Positions 19,337-27,719 of a stretch of 64,000 bases of DNA are shown piece after piece. Numbering within the stretch: position 1 is the stretch's first letter; every line of letters starts with the position of its first letter. The notes beneath the pieces were generated by a model. It worked only from the letters and a program-made list of their open reading frames with translations. It made no database searches and was not told the DNA's origin. The position numbers and the translations under genes were made by a program. This stretch comes from Pseudomonadota bacterium (lineage in GTDB: Bacteria > Desulfobacterota > Binatia > Binatales > Binataceae), in NCBI GenBank assembly GCA_021325025.1, contig JAJPHZ010000033.1:120164-184163 (forward strand), written 5' to 3'.

Positions 19337-20824
19337 TCATCCCACTGCCCCAGCCATCAGCAGGCCAACGCGCTCGGCGCTGCGATCGTGAGGCGCGACT
19401 TCGAGCAGGCGGCCGCGGCTGATTATCGCCATCCGGTCGCCGAGTTCGAAGATTTCGTCGAGGTCGGTGGACATCAGCAATACTGCGCCGCCCTGAGCGG
19501 CAAACTCGCGCACCATCCGGGCCACGTCGGCGGCGGCGCGCACGTCCAGTCCGCGCGTCAAATCGTATGCGACCAGCACGGCGGGACGCGACTCCAGCGC
19601 GCGCGCCACCATCAGGCGCTGGCGATGGCCGCCCGACAGCGCGGCGGCCTTTTGCCGCGGACCGGCGGCCAGGATTGCGAAACGTTCGATAACCTGCCGG
19701 CATAATGCCATCGCGGCCGCGCGCCGCTGCATCCCGGCCCATCGCAGTCGGCGGCGCAAAGACGGCGCCAACAGCAGATTCTCCCACAGCTCCAGGTCGA
19801 GGATCAGTCCCTCATGGTCGCGGCTTTGCGGAATGACAGCGATGCGCCGCATCTGCGCGGCGTCCGCAGGTCTGCCCTCGATCAGAAGATGGCCGCGGCT
19901 GGGATGGCGCACGGCGGCCAGAATCTCGGTCAGCTCGTGCTGACCGTTGCCGTCCACGCCCGCCACGGCCAGGATTTCGCCTGCCCGCAGCCGCAGCGAA
20001 ATCCCCTCCAGCACCGTTCTGCCGCCGACCTCCAGTCCAACTTCGGCGAGCCGCAAGACCTCGTCGCCGCGTCCATCTCGGGTATCGCCTCGCGCCGCGG
20101 CGGGCAGCGCGCCGCCCACCATCAGCGCGGCCAATTCCTCGGCCGAGGTCTGCGATGGCGTGGTTTGCGCGACGACCCTCCCTGCGCGCAGCATCGTGAT
20201 ACGGTCCGCGACCGCCATTGCCTCGGCCAGCTTGTGCGTGATGAGAATTACGCTGCGGCCGCGATCGCGCAGGGCGCGCAGCAGATCGAGAAATCCGCTG
20301 AGTTCGGCTGGGGCGAGCAAGCCGGTGGGCTCGTCGAGGATCAGCACCCGCGGCCCGAAGCTGAGCGCGCGCAGGATTTCCAGGCGCATGCGCTCGGCGA
20401 TCGAAACCGCGTCAAGCGTTTGCTGATCAAGCCGCAGCGTAAACCCCAGGCGCGCCGCCATCGCCGCCGACTGTTGGGCGACCTCGCGCAGCGCCAGGCG
20501 AGTCGTGCCAAACCCGCCCAGGGCCAGGTTTTCCACCACGCTGAGCCGCTCGAACAGCATCGGGCTCTGATGCACGGTGGCGATTCCGGCGTGCAGCGCG
20601 GCCTGCGCCGAGCCAGTCTTAAGCGCGGCGCCGTCCAGCCGGATTGCGCCGCGGTCGGGACGCAGATGGCCCGCGATCACGTTCATCAGCGTGGTTTTGC
20701 CGGCGCCGTTTTCGCCCAGCAGGGCGTGAATCTCGCCGGGGCGGGCGGAGAAATCCACCGCGTCGAGCGCGACCGTTGCCCCGAAACGTTTGCTGATTGC
20801 GATGGCTTCGAGCAGGCCTTGCAT
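19337..20824 (-). CDS. ABC transporter ATP-binding protein with two nucleotide-binding domains
   Basis: A 495-aa RbsA/MglA/YufO-type double ATPase. The first domain has a normal Walker A (GENGAGKTT at 38-46) and Walker B (VLILDEPTGLL). The second has the GVDGNGQHELTE version usual in this family and the signature ALSGGHRQRLMVARAL. It energises the two permeases at 17138-19169. No BMP-type solute-binding protein is encoded next to the system. The upstream neighbour on the same strand, 42 bases away, is a CCA-adding enzyme, so the transporter may share its transcript. Confidence 0.9.
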   Translation of the reverse strand: MQGLLEAIAISKRFGATVALDAVDFSARPGEIHALLGENGAGKTTLMNVIAGHLRPDRGAIRLDGAALKTGSAQAALHAGIATVHQSPMLFERLSVVENLALGGFGTTRLALREVAQQSAAMAARLGFTLRLDQQTLDAVSIAERMRLEILRALSFGPRVLILDEPTGLLAPAELSGFLDLLRALRDRGRSVILITHKLAEAMAVADRITMLRAGRVVAQTTPSQTSAEELAALMVGGALPAAARGDTRDGRGDEVLRLAEVGLEVGGRTVLEGISLRLRAGEILAVAGVDGNGQHELTEILAAVRHPSRGHLLIEGRPADAAQMRRIAVIPQSRDHEGLILDLELWENLLLAPSLRRRLRWAGMQRRAAAMALCRQVIERFAILAAGPRQKAAALSGGHRQRLMVARALESRPAVLVAYDLTRGLDVRAAADVARMVREFAAQGGAVLLMSTDLDEIFELGDRMAIISRGRLLEVAPHDRSAERVGLLMAGAVG

Positions 20825-20866
20825 GCTGAGCGATTGGGCGGACGCCGGCGCGGCGCGCGATCCGAA

Positions 20867-22195
20867 TCAGGAACCCGCAGCGGGCTGGTAATGGCGGCGC
20901 ACCCAGGCAAGCGCCGCTTCGCGGTCGTGCAACTCGCCGTCGAGTTGGAGGTCTTCGACTTCCTTTAAAATAGTCTTGAACTCGGGGCCTGGCTGAAATC
21001 CCATCGCGATCAGATCATTGCCCCCGATCAGGCGCGGCGGACGCAACTGCTCGGGCGCATGCGACAGCATCGCGCGACGGCAAAAATGATAGAAGCCCAG
21101 GTAGGAGCTGGAGGCCAGCGCGTCCAACCGCGCCAGCGACAGCAGCTCTTCGAAACCCTCCTCGGCCAGCATCCGCTTGAGCGTGGAGGGGCGCATGCGA
21201 TGCGCGTCGCCCAGGCGCAGATGGTAGTGCACCAGGTAGGCCACGCGCGCCTGGATGAAACGTGAACGCCGGAGCCGTTGTAGAACATCGGTCGCCATCT
21301 CGGCGCCCAGTTCGGTATGGCCGTAAAAGGTCGTCTTGCCACCCCTGACTTCGCGCGTGCGCGGCTTGGCGATGTCGTGGAACAGCAGGCCAAAGGCCAG
21401 CGTCTCGCTGCATCCATACTCCAGCATCGACAACGCCAGCATCGTGTGGCGATACACGTCGCCTTCGGGATGATAGTTGGGCGGCTGCTCGCATCCGATC
21501 AGGGCCTCGACCTCGGGCAGCAGAGGACGCATCAGGCCGCTTTGCCGCAGCAGTTCCATCCCGCGCGCCGCGTTGCCTTCGGTCAGAATCATCACCAGCT
21601 CATCGCCGATGCGCTCGGCGGAAACTTCGGTAATGGCGGGGGCGGCGCGCCGAATCGCGTCCATGGTGGCTGGTTCGATAACGAAGTCAAGGCGGGCTGC
21701 GAAGCGAATCGCGCGCAGCATCCGCAGCCGATCTTCGGCAAAGCGCTGGCGCGGGTCGCCGATGGCACGGATGACGCCGGCGCGCAGGTCGCGCTGACCG
21801 CCGACCAGATCGATGACACGGGCGGCGGCGGGGTCATAGTACATGCCGCCGATCGTGAAGTCGCGCCGTACGGCGTCAGCTTCCAGAGTACCGAAATGCA
21901 CCGCCGACGGCCGCCGGCCGTCGAGATAGGGGGCGTCGGCGCGAAAGGTTGCGACCTCGAACGGATCGTCATCGATTAGCACCACCACCACGCCGAACTT
22001 GGCGCCGACCGGGATGGTATTGGCGAACAGGGTTTGGACGACTTCCGGGCGCGCGTCAGTGGCGATATCGAAGTCCTTGGCCCTGACCCCCAACAGGCGG
22101 TCGCGCACGCATCCACCCGCCAGATAGGCGGCGAACCCGTGCTCGCGCAGCCGCTGGACGATGGCGCGGGCCTTGGCCTCCTTGGCATCCTCCAT
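20867..22195 (-). CDS. CCA tRNA nucleotidyltransferase / poly(A) polymerase family protein
   Basis: A 442-aa protein from ATG 22195. The head domain carries AYLAGGCVRDRLLG and the catalytic DxD in AKDFDIAT. A neck domain follows, and a C-terminal HD region includes LLFHDIAKPRTR and YGHTELGAEMA. The role is to add or repair the 3' CCA of tRNAs, or to polyadenylate RNA; the two activities cannot be told apart by eye. The frame stays open to 22357, but that part overlaps the divergent promoter of the cytochrome gene and looks non-coding. Confidence 0.9.
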   Translation of the reverse strand: MEDAKEAKARAIVQRLREHGFAAYLAGGCVRDRLLGVRAKDFDIATDARPEVVQTLFANTIPVGAKFGVVVVLIDDDPFEVATFRADAPYLDGRRPSAVHFGTLEADAVRRDFTIGGMYYDPAAARVIDLVGGQRDLRAGVIRAIGDPRQRFAEDRLRMLRAIRFAARLDFVIEPATMDAIRRAAPAITEVSAERIGDELVMILTEGNAARGMELLRQSGLMRPLLPEVEALIGCEQPPNYHPEGDVYRHTMLALSMLEYGCSETLAFGLLFHDIAKPRTREVRGGKTTFYGHTELGAEMATDVLQRLRRSRFIQARVAYLVHYHLRLGDAHRMRPSTLKRMLAEEGFEELLSLARLDALASSSYLGFYHFCRRAMLSHAPEQLRPPRLIGGNDLIAMGFQPGPEFKTILKEVEDLQLDGELHDREAALAWVRRHYQPAAGS

Positions 22196-22276
22196 AGACA
22201 ATGACCAGCTTAACGGCAAGCCGAACCGCGGGCTATATGGCGATGGCGGGAAGGAATCATTTCGCCCATTTTGCCT

Positions 22277-22305
22277 TTGACGTAGCTGTTCGTATTTGCT
22301 AGAAC
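22277..22305 (+). promoter_or_regulatory. Sigma-70-like promoter for the cytochrome c gene
   Basis: TTGACG (22277-22282) and TAGAAC (22300-22305) are separated by 17 bases, the best spacing, and lie 43 bases before the ATG of the cytochrome gene. The -35 box matches five of six consensus bases and the -10 box four of six. It is inferred from pattern only. Confidence 0.45.
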
Positions 22306-22347
22306 GTGCCGCGAGTCTATTAACCCATTGCACGGGGGAAGAGGATA

Positions 22348-22842
22348 ATGGTGGCAAAACGTCTAGAATACCCGACCCTGTCCATCATTGCGGCGTTGGC
22401 GGTGTTGTTAGTCGTCGCGACTGGGAAAACGGCCGTGGCCCAGATCGAAGCGCCGCCGGGGCCTGGGCCCGGACATGAAACTGTCCAACACGCCACAAGT
22501 GGTGCGGTGACGACCGGCAAGCTTCAGTTCCGCCAGTATTGTGCGCCCTGCCACGGAATGGACGGAACCGGCGACGGGCCGGTGGCGGATACTTTGAAGA
22601 AAAAACCCGCCAACCTGACCTTGCTCTCCAAGAACAACGGCGGCAAGTTCCCGTACGATCACGTGTACAACATGATCAGCGGCAAGGAAGTCGTGGCCAG
22701 CCACGGTACCCGCGAAATGCCGATCTGGGGCCTGGTTTTCTCGCGCTCCAAGATGCCTGGCGCGCCGGGCCGGACCGAGGCACAGGTCAAGCAGAAGATC
22801 GAGACGATCATCAGCTACATCGAGAGCATTCAGGCCCAATAG
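22348..22842 (+). CDS. Exported c-type cytochrome
   Basis: A 164-aa mono-haem cytochrome c. An N-terminal signal sequence (IIAALAVLLVVATGKTAVAQ) directs export to the periplasm. The haem motif C65-A-P-C68-H69 is followed by GMDGTGDGP, typical of class I cytochromes, and M124 in REMPIWG is the likely sixth ligand. AAGAGG lies a few bases before the ATG. It is monocistronic, followed by a strong terminator at 22905, and is probably an electron carrier to an oxidase or a dehydrogenase; the partner is not in the window. Confidence 0.9.
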   Translation: MVAKRLEYPTLSIIAALAVLLVVATGKTAVAQIEAPPGPGPGHETVQHATSGAVTTGKLQFRQYCAPCHGMDGTGDGPVADTLKKKPANLTLLSKNNGGKFPYDHVYNMISGKEVVASHGTREMPIWGLVFSRSKMPGAPGRTEAQVKQKIETIISYIESIQAQ

Positions 22843-22904
22843 CTGAAAGACCCCCCGGGCAGCGGGCTCGGATTGGGTTTGGCTATCAAGTTGTAATCCG
22901 ATTG

Positions 22905-22933
22905 CGATGCGGCTGGTTCGACCAGCCGCATCG
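22905..22933 (+). terminator. Strong rho-independent terminator
   Basis: A perfect 13-bp stem, CGATGCGGCTGGT/ACCAGCCGCATCG with loop TCG, is followed by GTGCTGTTTTCTCTCT. It lies 60 bases after the cytochrome stop and also faces the end of the minus-strand PerM gene. Confidence 0.8.
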
Positions 22934-23012
22934 TGCTGTTTTCTCTCTCGCCTCGCCCGATGCTGATTAAGCCCCCGGTTCGATAGCGTGCAAGCGCCGG
23001 CCCACGGGGCTG

Positions 23013-24086
23013 TCAGGCAGCCTGGCGCCGGGCTGGATTGTAGGTTTTGTCGTAAGCGCGCAGCAGCGAGGCCAGCACCGCGATTACCGCGGGCCCCGCG
23101 AACAGCCCCGGTACGCCATAAGCTTCCAGCCCGCCGGCAATCCCCAGGAACAACGCCAGCGTTGGCAGTCCGGTTCCCCGGCCGGTGAGCTTGGGTTTAA
23201 TCAGGTTGTCGATGACCGCCACCGCCACGGCGCTCCACACCAGCAGCGCAATCGCCCACATCCATCCCCGGGCGTAAGCCAGATATAACGCCGCGGGAAT
23301 CCAGATGAGGGCCGTCCCGCCGATCGGCAGCAGCCCGACGGCGGCGGTGGCCAGCGACAGGAACGCCCAGTAAGGCACACCGGTCACCGCCAGGCCGACA
23401 CCGATAAGCACGCCCTGGATGAGGGAGGTGACCAGCAAACCACGCATCACCGAGGACAGCGTCACCCGCAGCGATTCGAAGACCGCGTGCTTGTCGTCTT
23501 CATGCAGCGGCGTCATCTCGCGCAAGGCGTGATAATAGCTTTCACCGTCACGCAGCAGGTAGAACAGGATCATCAGCGTCAGGCCGAAGTCGATGACAAA
23601 GGAGGCCAGGTTTTTGAAGGTGCCGGTTACGTAGCCAACCATCGTGTCGCGCGCCAGGCGGGCGGCTTCCACGGCGATTTTGGGCAGCTCTTCCTCAAGT
23701 TTGATGTGCATACGATTGAGCAGATTGCTCAGCGCCACGCCCCAACGCGACTGGAGGGCAAGGTCCTGAACCTTCCCGACCCCGCCCTGTTCGGTCAACA
23801 CATAGGCTTGGTTGTAGAGTGAATGAGCCTCGGCGGCCAGCATCGTTGACAGCCACAGCGCGGGAACAATCGCGACCAGCGCCACGACCAGGGTGATGAA
23901 CAGGGCGGCCAGCGTGCGGTTGCGCATCATGTGCTCGGTCCTGACCATGAGCGGATGGAAAATGAACGCGAGCAGCATCGCCCATACAACCGGCACCAGA
24001 AAGGGTTGCAGAATGCGATAGAGCTCATAGGCCATGATGACCAGCGAGCCCAACAAGAACATCTGGACGATTCGTTCGCGATCCAT
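23013..24086 (-). CDS. AI-2E/PerM family transporter
   Basis: A 357-aa membrane protein with helices near the N-terminus (FLLGSLVIMAYELYRIL, FLVPVVWAMLLAFIFHPLM), a long soluble central region and a further helical bundle. The segment GVLIGVGLAVTGVPYWAFL and the glycine-rich block LLPIGGTALIWIPAALYL are typical of the family. Members export autoinducer-2 or act as Na+/H+ antiporters; the substrate cannot be assigned here. It is convergent with the cytochrome gene and divergent from tRNA-Val. Confidence 0.87.
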   Translation of the reverse strand: MDRERIVQMFLLGSLVIMAYELYRILQPFLVPVVWAMLLAFIFHPLMVRTEHMMRNRTLAALFITLVVALVAIVPALWLSTMLAAEAHSLYNQAYVLTEQGGVGKVQDLALQSRWGVALSNLLNRMHIKLEEELPKIAVEAARLARDTMVGYVTGTFKNLASFVIDFGLTLMILFYLLRDGESYYHALREMTPLHEDDKHAVFESLRVTLSSVMRGLLVTSLIQGVLIGVGLAVTGVPYWAFLSLATAAVGLLPIGGTALIWIPAALYLAYARGWMWAIALLVWSAVAVAVIDNLIKPKLTGRGTGLPTLALFLGIAGGLEAYGVPGLFAGPAVIAVLASLLRAYDKTYNPARRQAA

Positions 24087-24234
24087 ACGGTTGCGTCACC
24101 CACGCGGCGATGGTCGAATCTATCAGAAAAGGTTCGAGCGATCGCCAGCCTAGGGAACCAGCCGACGGGGAGTTATTGCCCGTAGCGATGTTTTTTGTTA
24201 GCGGTGGACTGGTTGTTTTCGCGATTGCATCATC

Positions 24235-24309
24235 AGGCACGTAGCTCAGCGGGAGAGCACTTCCTTGACGCGGAAGGGGTCGGCGGTTCAATCCCGCCCG
24301 TGCCTACCA
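24235..24309 (+). tRNA. tRNA-Val (anticodon GAC)
   Basis: A 75-nt tRNA with encoded CCA. The acceptor stem AGGCACG/CGTGCCT is fully paired, the D stem is GCTC/GAGC, the anticodon stem CTTCC/GGAAG has loop TTGACGC and anticodon GAC at 24267-24269, and the T stem GGCGG/CCGCC has loop TTCAATC. It lies 91 bases before thrS on the same strand. Confidence 0.95.
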
Positions 24310-24400
24310 TCTTCAGCTCCCGAGCGCGGGGCGCAGCCGGCGCCGCGCTGTGGTGCGCCGCTGGTGCCCATCGTCTGCTCACGCCGCTGAACTACCGCCA

Positions 24401-26317
24401 ATGAGTTCGGAAATTCGTGTCACCGTTGACGGCGTCGTCCATCCGGTTCAGCCCGGCATCAGCGCCGGCGAACTGCTCCGGCAATTTGCCAACGGTACGC
24501 GGCCCGTCGCCGCCCGAGTCAACGGCAAGGTGGTGGACCTCAGCCGCCCGGTCAGCGAAGACGCCACCATCGAGCCGGTTTCAGCCGACAGTGCCGAGGG
24601 CCTCGAGATTCTGCGCCATTCCACCGCCCATCTGATGGCCCAGGCGGTGCAGAGCCTGTATCCCGGCACCCAGGTCACCATCGGACCGACAATTGAAGAC
24701 GGCTTTTACTACGATTTCGCCCCGCCCAGGCCGTTCACGGTGGAGGATCTGCCCAAGATCGAGAGCAAGATGCGGGAGCTGGTCAAGGCGGATCTGAAGG
24801 TCGAACGCGTTGAGATGGGCCGGGAGGAAGCGATCGCCCTGTTCGACTCGATGCACGAGCAGTACAAGGTTGAGATCATCCGGGGAATCCCGGAAGAACG
24901 CGTATCGCTCTATCGCCAGGGCGACTGGATCGACCTGTGCCGCGGACCGCACGTTCCCTCCACGCGCTATCTGAAGGCCTTCAAACTGACCAGCGTGGCG
25001 GGTGCGTACTGGCGCGGCGATGAGCGCAACGCGATGCTGTCGCGGATTTACGGCACCGCGTTCCCCTCCCGCGAGGCCCTGGAGGAGCATCTGCGGCTGC
25101 TGGAGATGGCGCGCGCCCGCGACCATCGCAAGCTGGGGCGCGAGATGGGCCTGTTCTTCTTCGACCCGATCGCGCCCGGCTCGCCGTTTTTCCTGCCCAA
25201 GGGCGCCATCATCTACAATCAGCTCATCGAGTATGTGCGCCGGCTTTACCGCCGCTACGGCTTTGAGGAAGTGATTACGCCGCAAATCTTCAAAAATCAG
25301 CTCTGGCGCACTTCGGGGCACTGGGACATGTTCCGCGAGCATATGTTCCTGACCACTGACGGCGAGAATCCCGCCGGCGAGCTGGACTACGGCGTCAAGC
25401 CGATGAACTGCCCCAGCCATGCGGTGATGTATCGCAGCGACAAACGCTCCTACCGCGACCTGCCGATCCGGTTGGCCGATTTCGGCCGGCTCCATCGCGC
25501 CGAGCGCTCGGGAACGCTGCACGGCCTGACCCGGGTGCGGGCGATGGCCCAGGATGACGCGCACATTTTTTGCACCCCGGAGCAGATCGCTGGGGAAATC
25601 GATCTCAACCTGCGCATGGTACGCGAGGTTTACGAGGCGCTGGGCTTTGGGAATATCGAACTGAAGCTGGGAACGATGCCCGACAAGCATCTGGGCAGTG
25701 AGGAAGAATGGCGCAAGCGCGAGGAAGTTTTGGCGGGCGCGATGCGGCGCAACGGCTTTGACTTCGAGCTCAACCCCGGCGAAGGCGCCTTCTACGGTCC
25801 GAAAATCGAGATTTACGTTCCCGACGCGCTCAAGCGCAAATGGCAGGTCGCCACCATCCAGCTCGATTTCAACATGCCCGAGCGTTTCGACCTCGAATAC
25901 ACGACCAGTGCCAGCACCCAGGCACGCCCGGTGATGATTCATCGTGCGGTGCTGGGCACGCTGGAACGCTTCATCGGCGTGTTGCTCGAGCATACCGGCG
26001 GCGTGCTGCCCTTCTGGCTGGCGCCCGAGCAGGTGCGCGTGTTGTCGCTCAGCGAGAAGGTCGAGGACTACGCCCGCGAAGCGGCCGAACTCATCTCCAG
26101 AACCGGATTCCGCGCCAGCGCCGATTTGCGCAATGAGAAGCTGGGCTTCAAGGTGCGCGAGGCGGAACTGGCCCGGATTCCGTACATGGCGGTGGTCGGC
26201 GAACGCGAAGCGGCCTCACGCATGGTGTCGCTGCGGCGGCTGCGCGGCGACAAGAACCAGCCCCTGACGCTGGATGCTTTGCTCGAACTGCTCAAGGCCG
26301 AGCCCCTGCCATGCTGA
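24401..26317 (+). CDS. thrS: Threonine-tRNA ligase
   Basis: A 638-aa class II synthetase charging tRNA-Thr. The order is a TGS domain (about 1-61), the N2 editing domain with H73-x3-H77 (RHSTAHLMAQ), the catalytic core with the zinc-site Cys in KPMNCPSHAVMY and motif 2 around FGRLHRAERSGTLHGLTRVR, motif 3 near HRAVLGTLERFIGVLLEH, and a C-terminal anticodon-binding domain. ATG 24401 gives the usual N-terminus (MSSEIRVTVDG); the frame is open further upstream to 24350 without a likely start. It heads the conserved translation block with infC, rpmI, rplT and pheST. Confidence 0.97.
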   Translation: MSSEIRVTVDGVVHPVQPGISAGELLRQFANGTRPVAARVNGKVVDLSRPVSEDATIEPVSADSAEGLEILRHSTAHLMAQAVQSLYPGTQVTIGPTIEDGFYYDFAPPRPFTVEDLPKIESKMRELVKADLKVERVEMGREEAIALFDSMHEQYKVEIIRGIPEERVSLYRQGDWIDLCRGPHVPSTRYLKAFKLTSVAGAYWRGDERNAMLSRIYGTAFPSREALEEHLRLLEMARARDHRKLGREMGLFFFDPIAPGSPFFLPKGAIIYNQLIEYVRRLYRRYGFEEVITPQIFKNQLWRTSGHWDMFREHMFLTTDGENPAGELDYGVKPMNCPSHAVMYRSDKRSYRDLPIRLADFGRLHRAERSGTLHGLTRVRAMAQDDAHIFCTPEQIAGEIDLNLRMVREVYEALGFGNIELKLGTMPDKHLGSEEEWRKREEVLAGAMRRNGFDFELNPGEGAFYGPKIEIYVPDALKRKWQVATIQLDFNMPERFDLEYTTSASTQARPVMIHRAVLGTLERFIGVLLEHTGGVLPFWLAPEQVRVLSLSEKVEDYAREAAELISRTGFRASADLRNEKLGFKVREAELARIPYMAVVGEREAASRMVSLRRLRGDKNQPLTLDALLELLKAEPLPC

Positions 26318-26381
26318 TACGTCACATCGATGGTTAGCGGCGAGCGTGGCGTGGCGCGCTTGAGGGCGCGCAGAACTAACC

Positions 26382-26411
26382 TTGTGAGTCTTTGCACTAC
26401 CACTGTACACT
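26382..26411 (+). promoter_or_regulatory. Possible promoter upstream of infC
   Basis: TTGTGA (26382-26387) and TACACT (26406-26411) are spaced by 18 bases in the 139-base gap between thrS and infC. It would give a leader of about 40 bases with the strong ribosome site AAAGGAGG at 26443. It is pattern-based only; infC could also be reached by readthrough from thrS. Confidence 0.35.
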
Positions 26412-26456
26412 ATGTATTGCTCAGGCGCGTGAAGCGCACAGCAAAGGAGGTGTTTT

Positions 26457-26990
26457 ATCCCTAGGCACTATCGTCTTCCGCCGGTGCGCGAGCCATCGGT
26501 CCGGGTAAATGAAATGATCCGCGCGCCTGAGGTGCGGGTAATCGATGCCGACGGGCATCAGGCCGGGATCATGAGCGCGCGTGAAGCATTGGCCCTGGCG
26601 CAAAGCCGCGGGCTTGACCTGGTCGAAGTCGCGTCCGCCGCCCAGCCGCCGGTCTGCCGGGTGATGGACTTCGACAAGTACCGTTACACCCAGAAAAAGA
26701 AGTCCCACGCCAAAAAAAGTTCGGCTGGCTCCAGCATCAAAGAGGTCAAAATGGGCGCCCGCACCGAAAAGCACGACCTCGAATTCAAGGTCAAGCATAT
26801 CAGGCGCTTTGTCGAGGAAGGGCAGCGTGTTAAGGTATCAGTCTTCTTCCGTGGCCGGGAGATAACCCATCCGGAAATGGGCCAGAAGATGCTGGAACAG
26901 GTGATGGGCCTGGTGCAGGATATAGCCCAGCCGGAGGGCACGGCGCGGATGGAGGGCAGGAACATGTCGGTCCTGCTGACCCCGCGCTAG
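26457..26990 (+). CDS. infC: Translation initiation factor IF-3 with ATC start codon
   Basis: A 177-aa IF-3: N domain from VRVNEMIRAPEVRVIDADG and C domain from KMGARTEKHDLEFKVKHIRRF to the end. Start choice: no ATG precedes the conserved N domain. The only other candidate, GTG 26484, has no ribosome site, whereas AAAGGAGG (26443-26450) sits exactly six bases before ATC 26457. In other bacteria infC starts with AUU or AUC, which lets IF-3 repress its own translation; the same control is inferred here. The rpmI gene follows after 28 bases. Confidence 0.9.
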   Translation: MPRHYRLPPVREPSVRVNEMIRAPEVRVIDADGHQAGIMSAREALALAQSRGLDLVEVASAAQPPVCRVMDFDKYRYTQKKKSHAKKSSAGSSIKEVKMGARTEKHDLEFKVKHIRRFVEEGQRVKVSVFFRGREITHPEMGQKMLEQVMGLVQDIAQPEGTARMEGRNMSVLLTPR

Positions 26991-27018
26991 ACTGCGCCAG
27001 ACAGGAACGGATAGGCTG

Positions 27019-27216
27019 ATGCCGAAACTTAAGACGAATCGCAGCGCGGCCAAGCGCTTCAGCTTTACCAAAACCGGTAAGGTCAAGCACAAGAAGGCCT
27101 ACCTGCGCCATCTGAACAGTTCCAAGAGCCGCGGCCGCAAGCGCCATCTGCGGCGGCCCGGGATGCTAGGCAAGACCGACGCGGAACGGGCGCACCTGCT
27201 GCTGCCCTACAATTAG
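27019..27216 (+). CDS. rpmI: 50S ribosomal protein L35
   Basis: A 65-aa basic protein with the full L35 pattern: MPKLKTNRSAAKRFSFTKTG at the N-terminus and the KKAYLRHL and RKRHLRRP stretches. It is in its usual place between infC and rplT. Confidence 0.97.
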   Translation: MPKLKTNRSAAKRFSFTKTGKVKHKKAYLRHLNSSKSRGRKRHLRRPGMLGKTDAERAHLLLPYN

Positions 27217-27254
27217 GGGGCCGGGCGGAAAACCTAAGGAAGGACTAATCCTCG

Positions 27255-27620
27255 ATGCCTCGTGCAAAGGGCGGTTTCAAAACCCGCCGTCGCCATAAGC
27301 GTCAGCTCAAACTCGCCTCCGGGTACGTCGGCGGCCGCAAGCTTTACCGCCAGGCCCGCAACACGTTGGAGAAGGGGCTGACGTACGCCTACCGGGACCG
27401 CAAGCAGAAAAAGCGCGAGTTCCGCGCCCTTTGGATCACCCGCATCAACGCTCTGGCGCGCGAATTCGGGCTGAGCTACAGCCGTCTGATCGACGGGCTC
27501 AACAAGGCCGGGGTCGCAATCGACCGCAAGCAATTGGCGGTGCTGGCCACCGATCGCGACGGTTTGTTTACCGAGCTGGTGCGCAAGGCGAAAAGCGCTC
27601 TGGGTATGGAAGCCGCCTGA
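27255..27620 (+). CDS. rplT: 50S ribosomal protein L20
   Basis: A 121-aa protein matching L20: the N-terminal extension [20 protein letters not shown], the [20 protein letters not shown] helix and a C-terminal globular part. In other bacteria L20 represses the infC-rpmI-rplT message. A strong hairpin follows at 27649. Confidence 0.97.
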   Translation: MPRAKGGFKTRRRHKRQLKLASGYVGGRKLYRQARNTLEKGLTYAYRDRKQKKREFRALWITRINALAREFGLSYSRLIDGLNKAGVAIDRKQLAVLATDRDGLFTELVRKAKSALGMEAA

Positions 27621-27648
27621 AGCTTGCCAGATTTCGCCGCGCGCATCG

Positions 27649-27683
27649 GAAGACCATGTGGCCCGCACGCCCACATGGTCTTC
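27649..27683 (+). terminator. Perfect 13-bp hairpin between rplT and pheS
   Basis: GAAGACCATGTGG and CCACATGGTCTTC pair perfectly around a nine-base loop, 28 bases after rplT and 36 bases before pheS. The downstream GTTTATG is only weakly T-rich. It may terminate the ribosomal-protein message, attenuate readthrough into pheST, or stabilise a 3' end. Confidence 0.65.
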
Positions 27684-27719
27684 GTTTATGTGCCAAAGAA
27701 CTAACGCCGGGAACGCAGC

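Noticed and set aside
24310..24400. T-box or leader peptide before thrS
   Set aside because: Only 91 bases separate tRNA-Val from thrS, and no T-box sequence or Thr-rich leader frame was seen.
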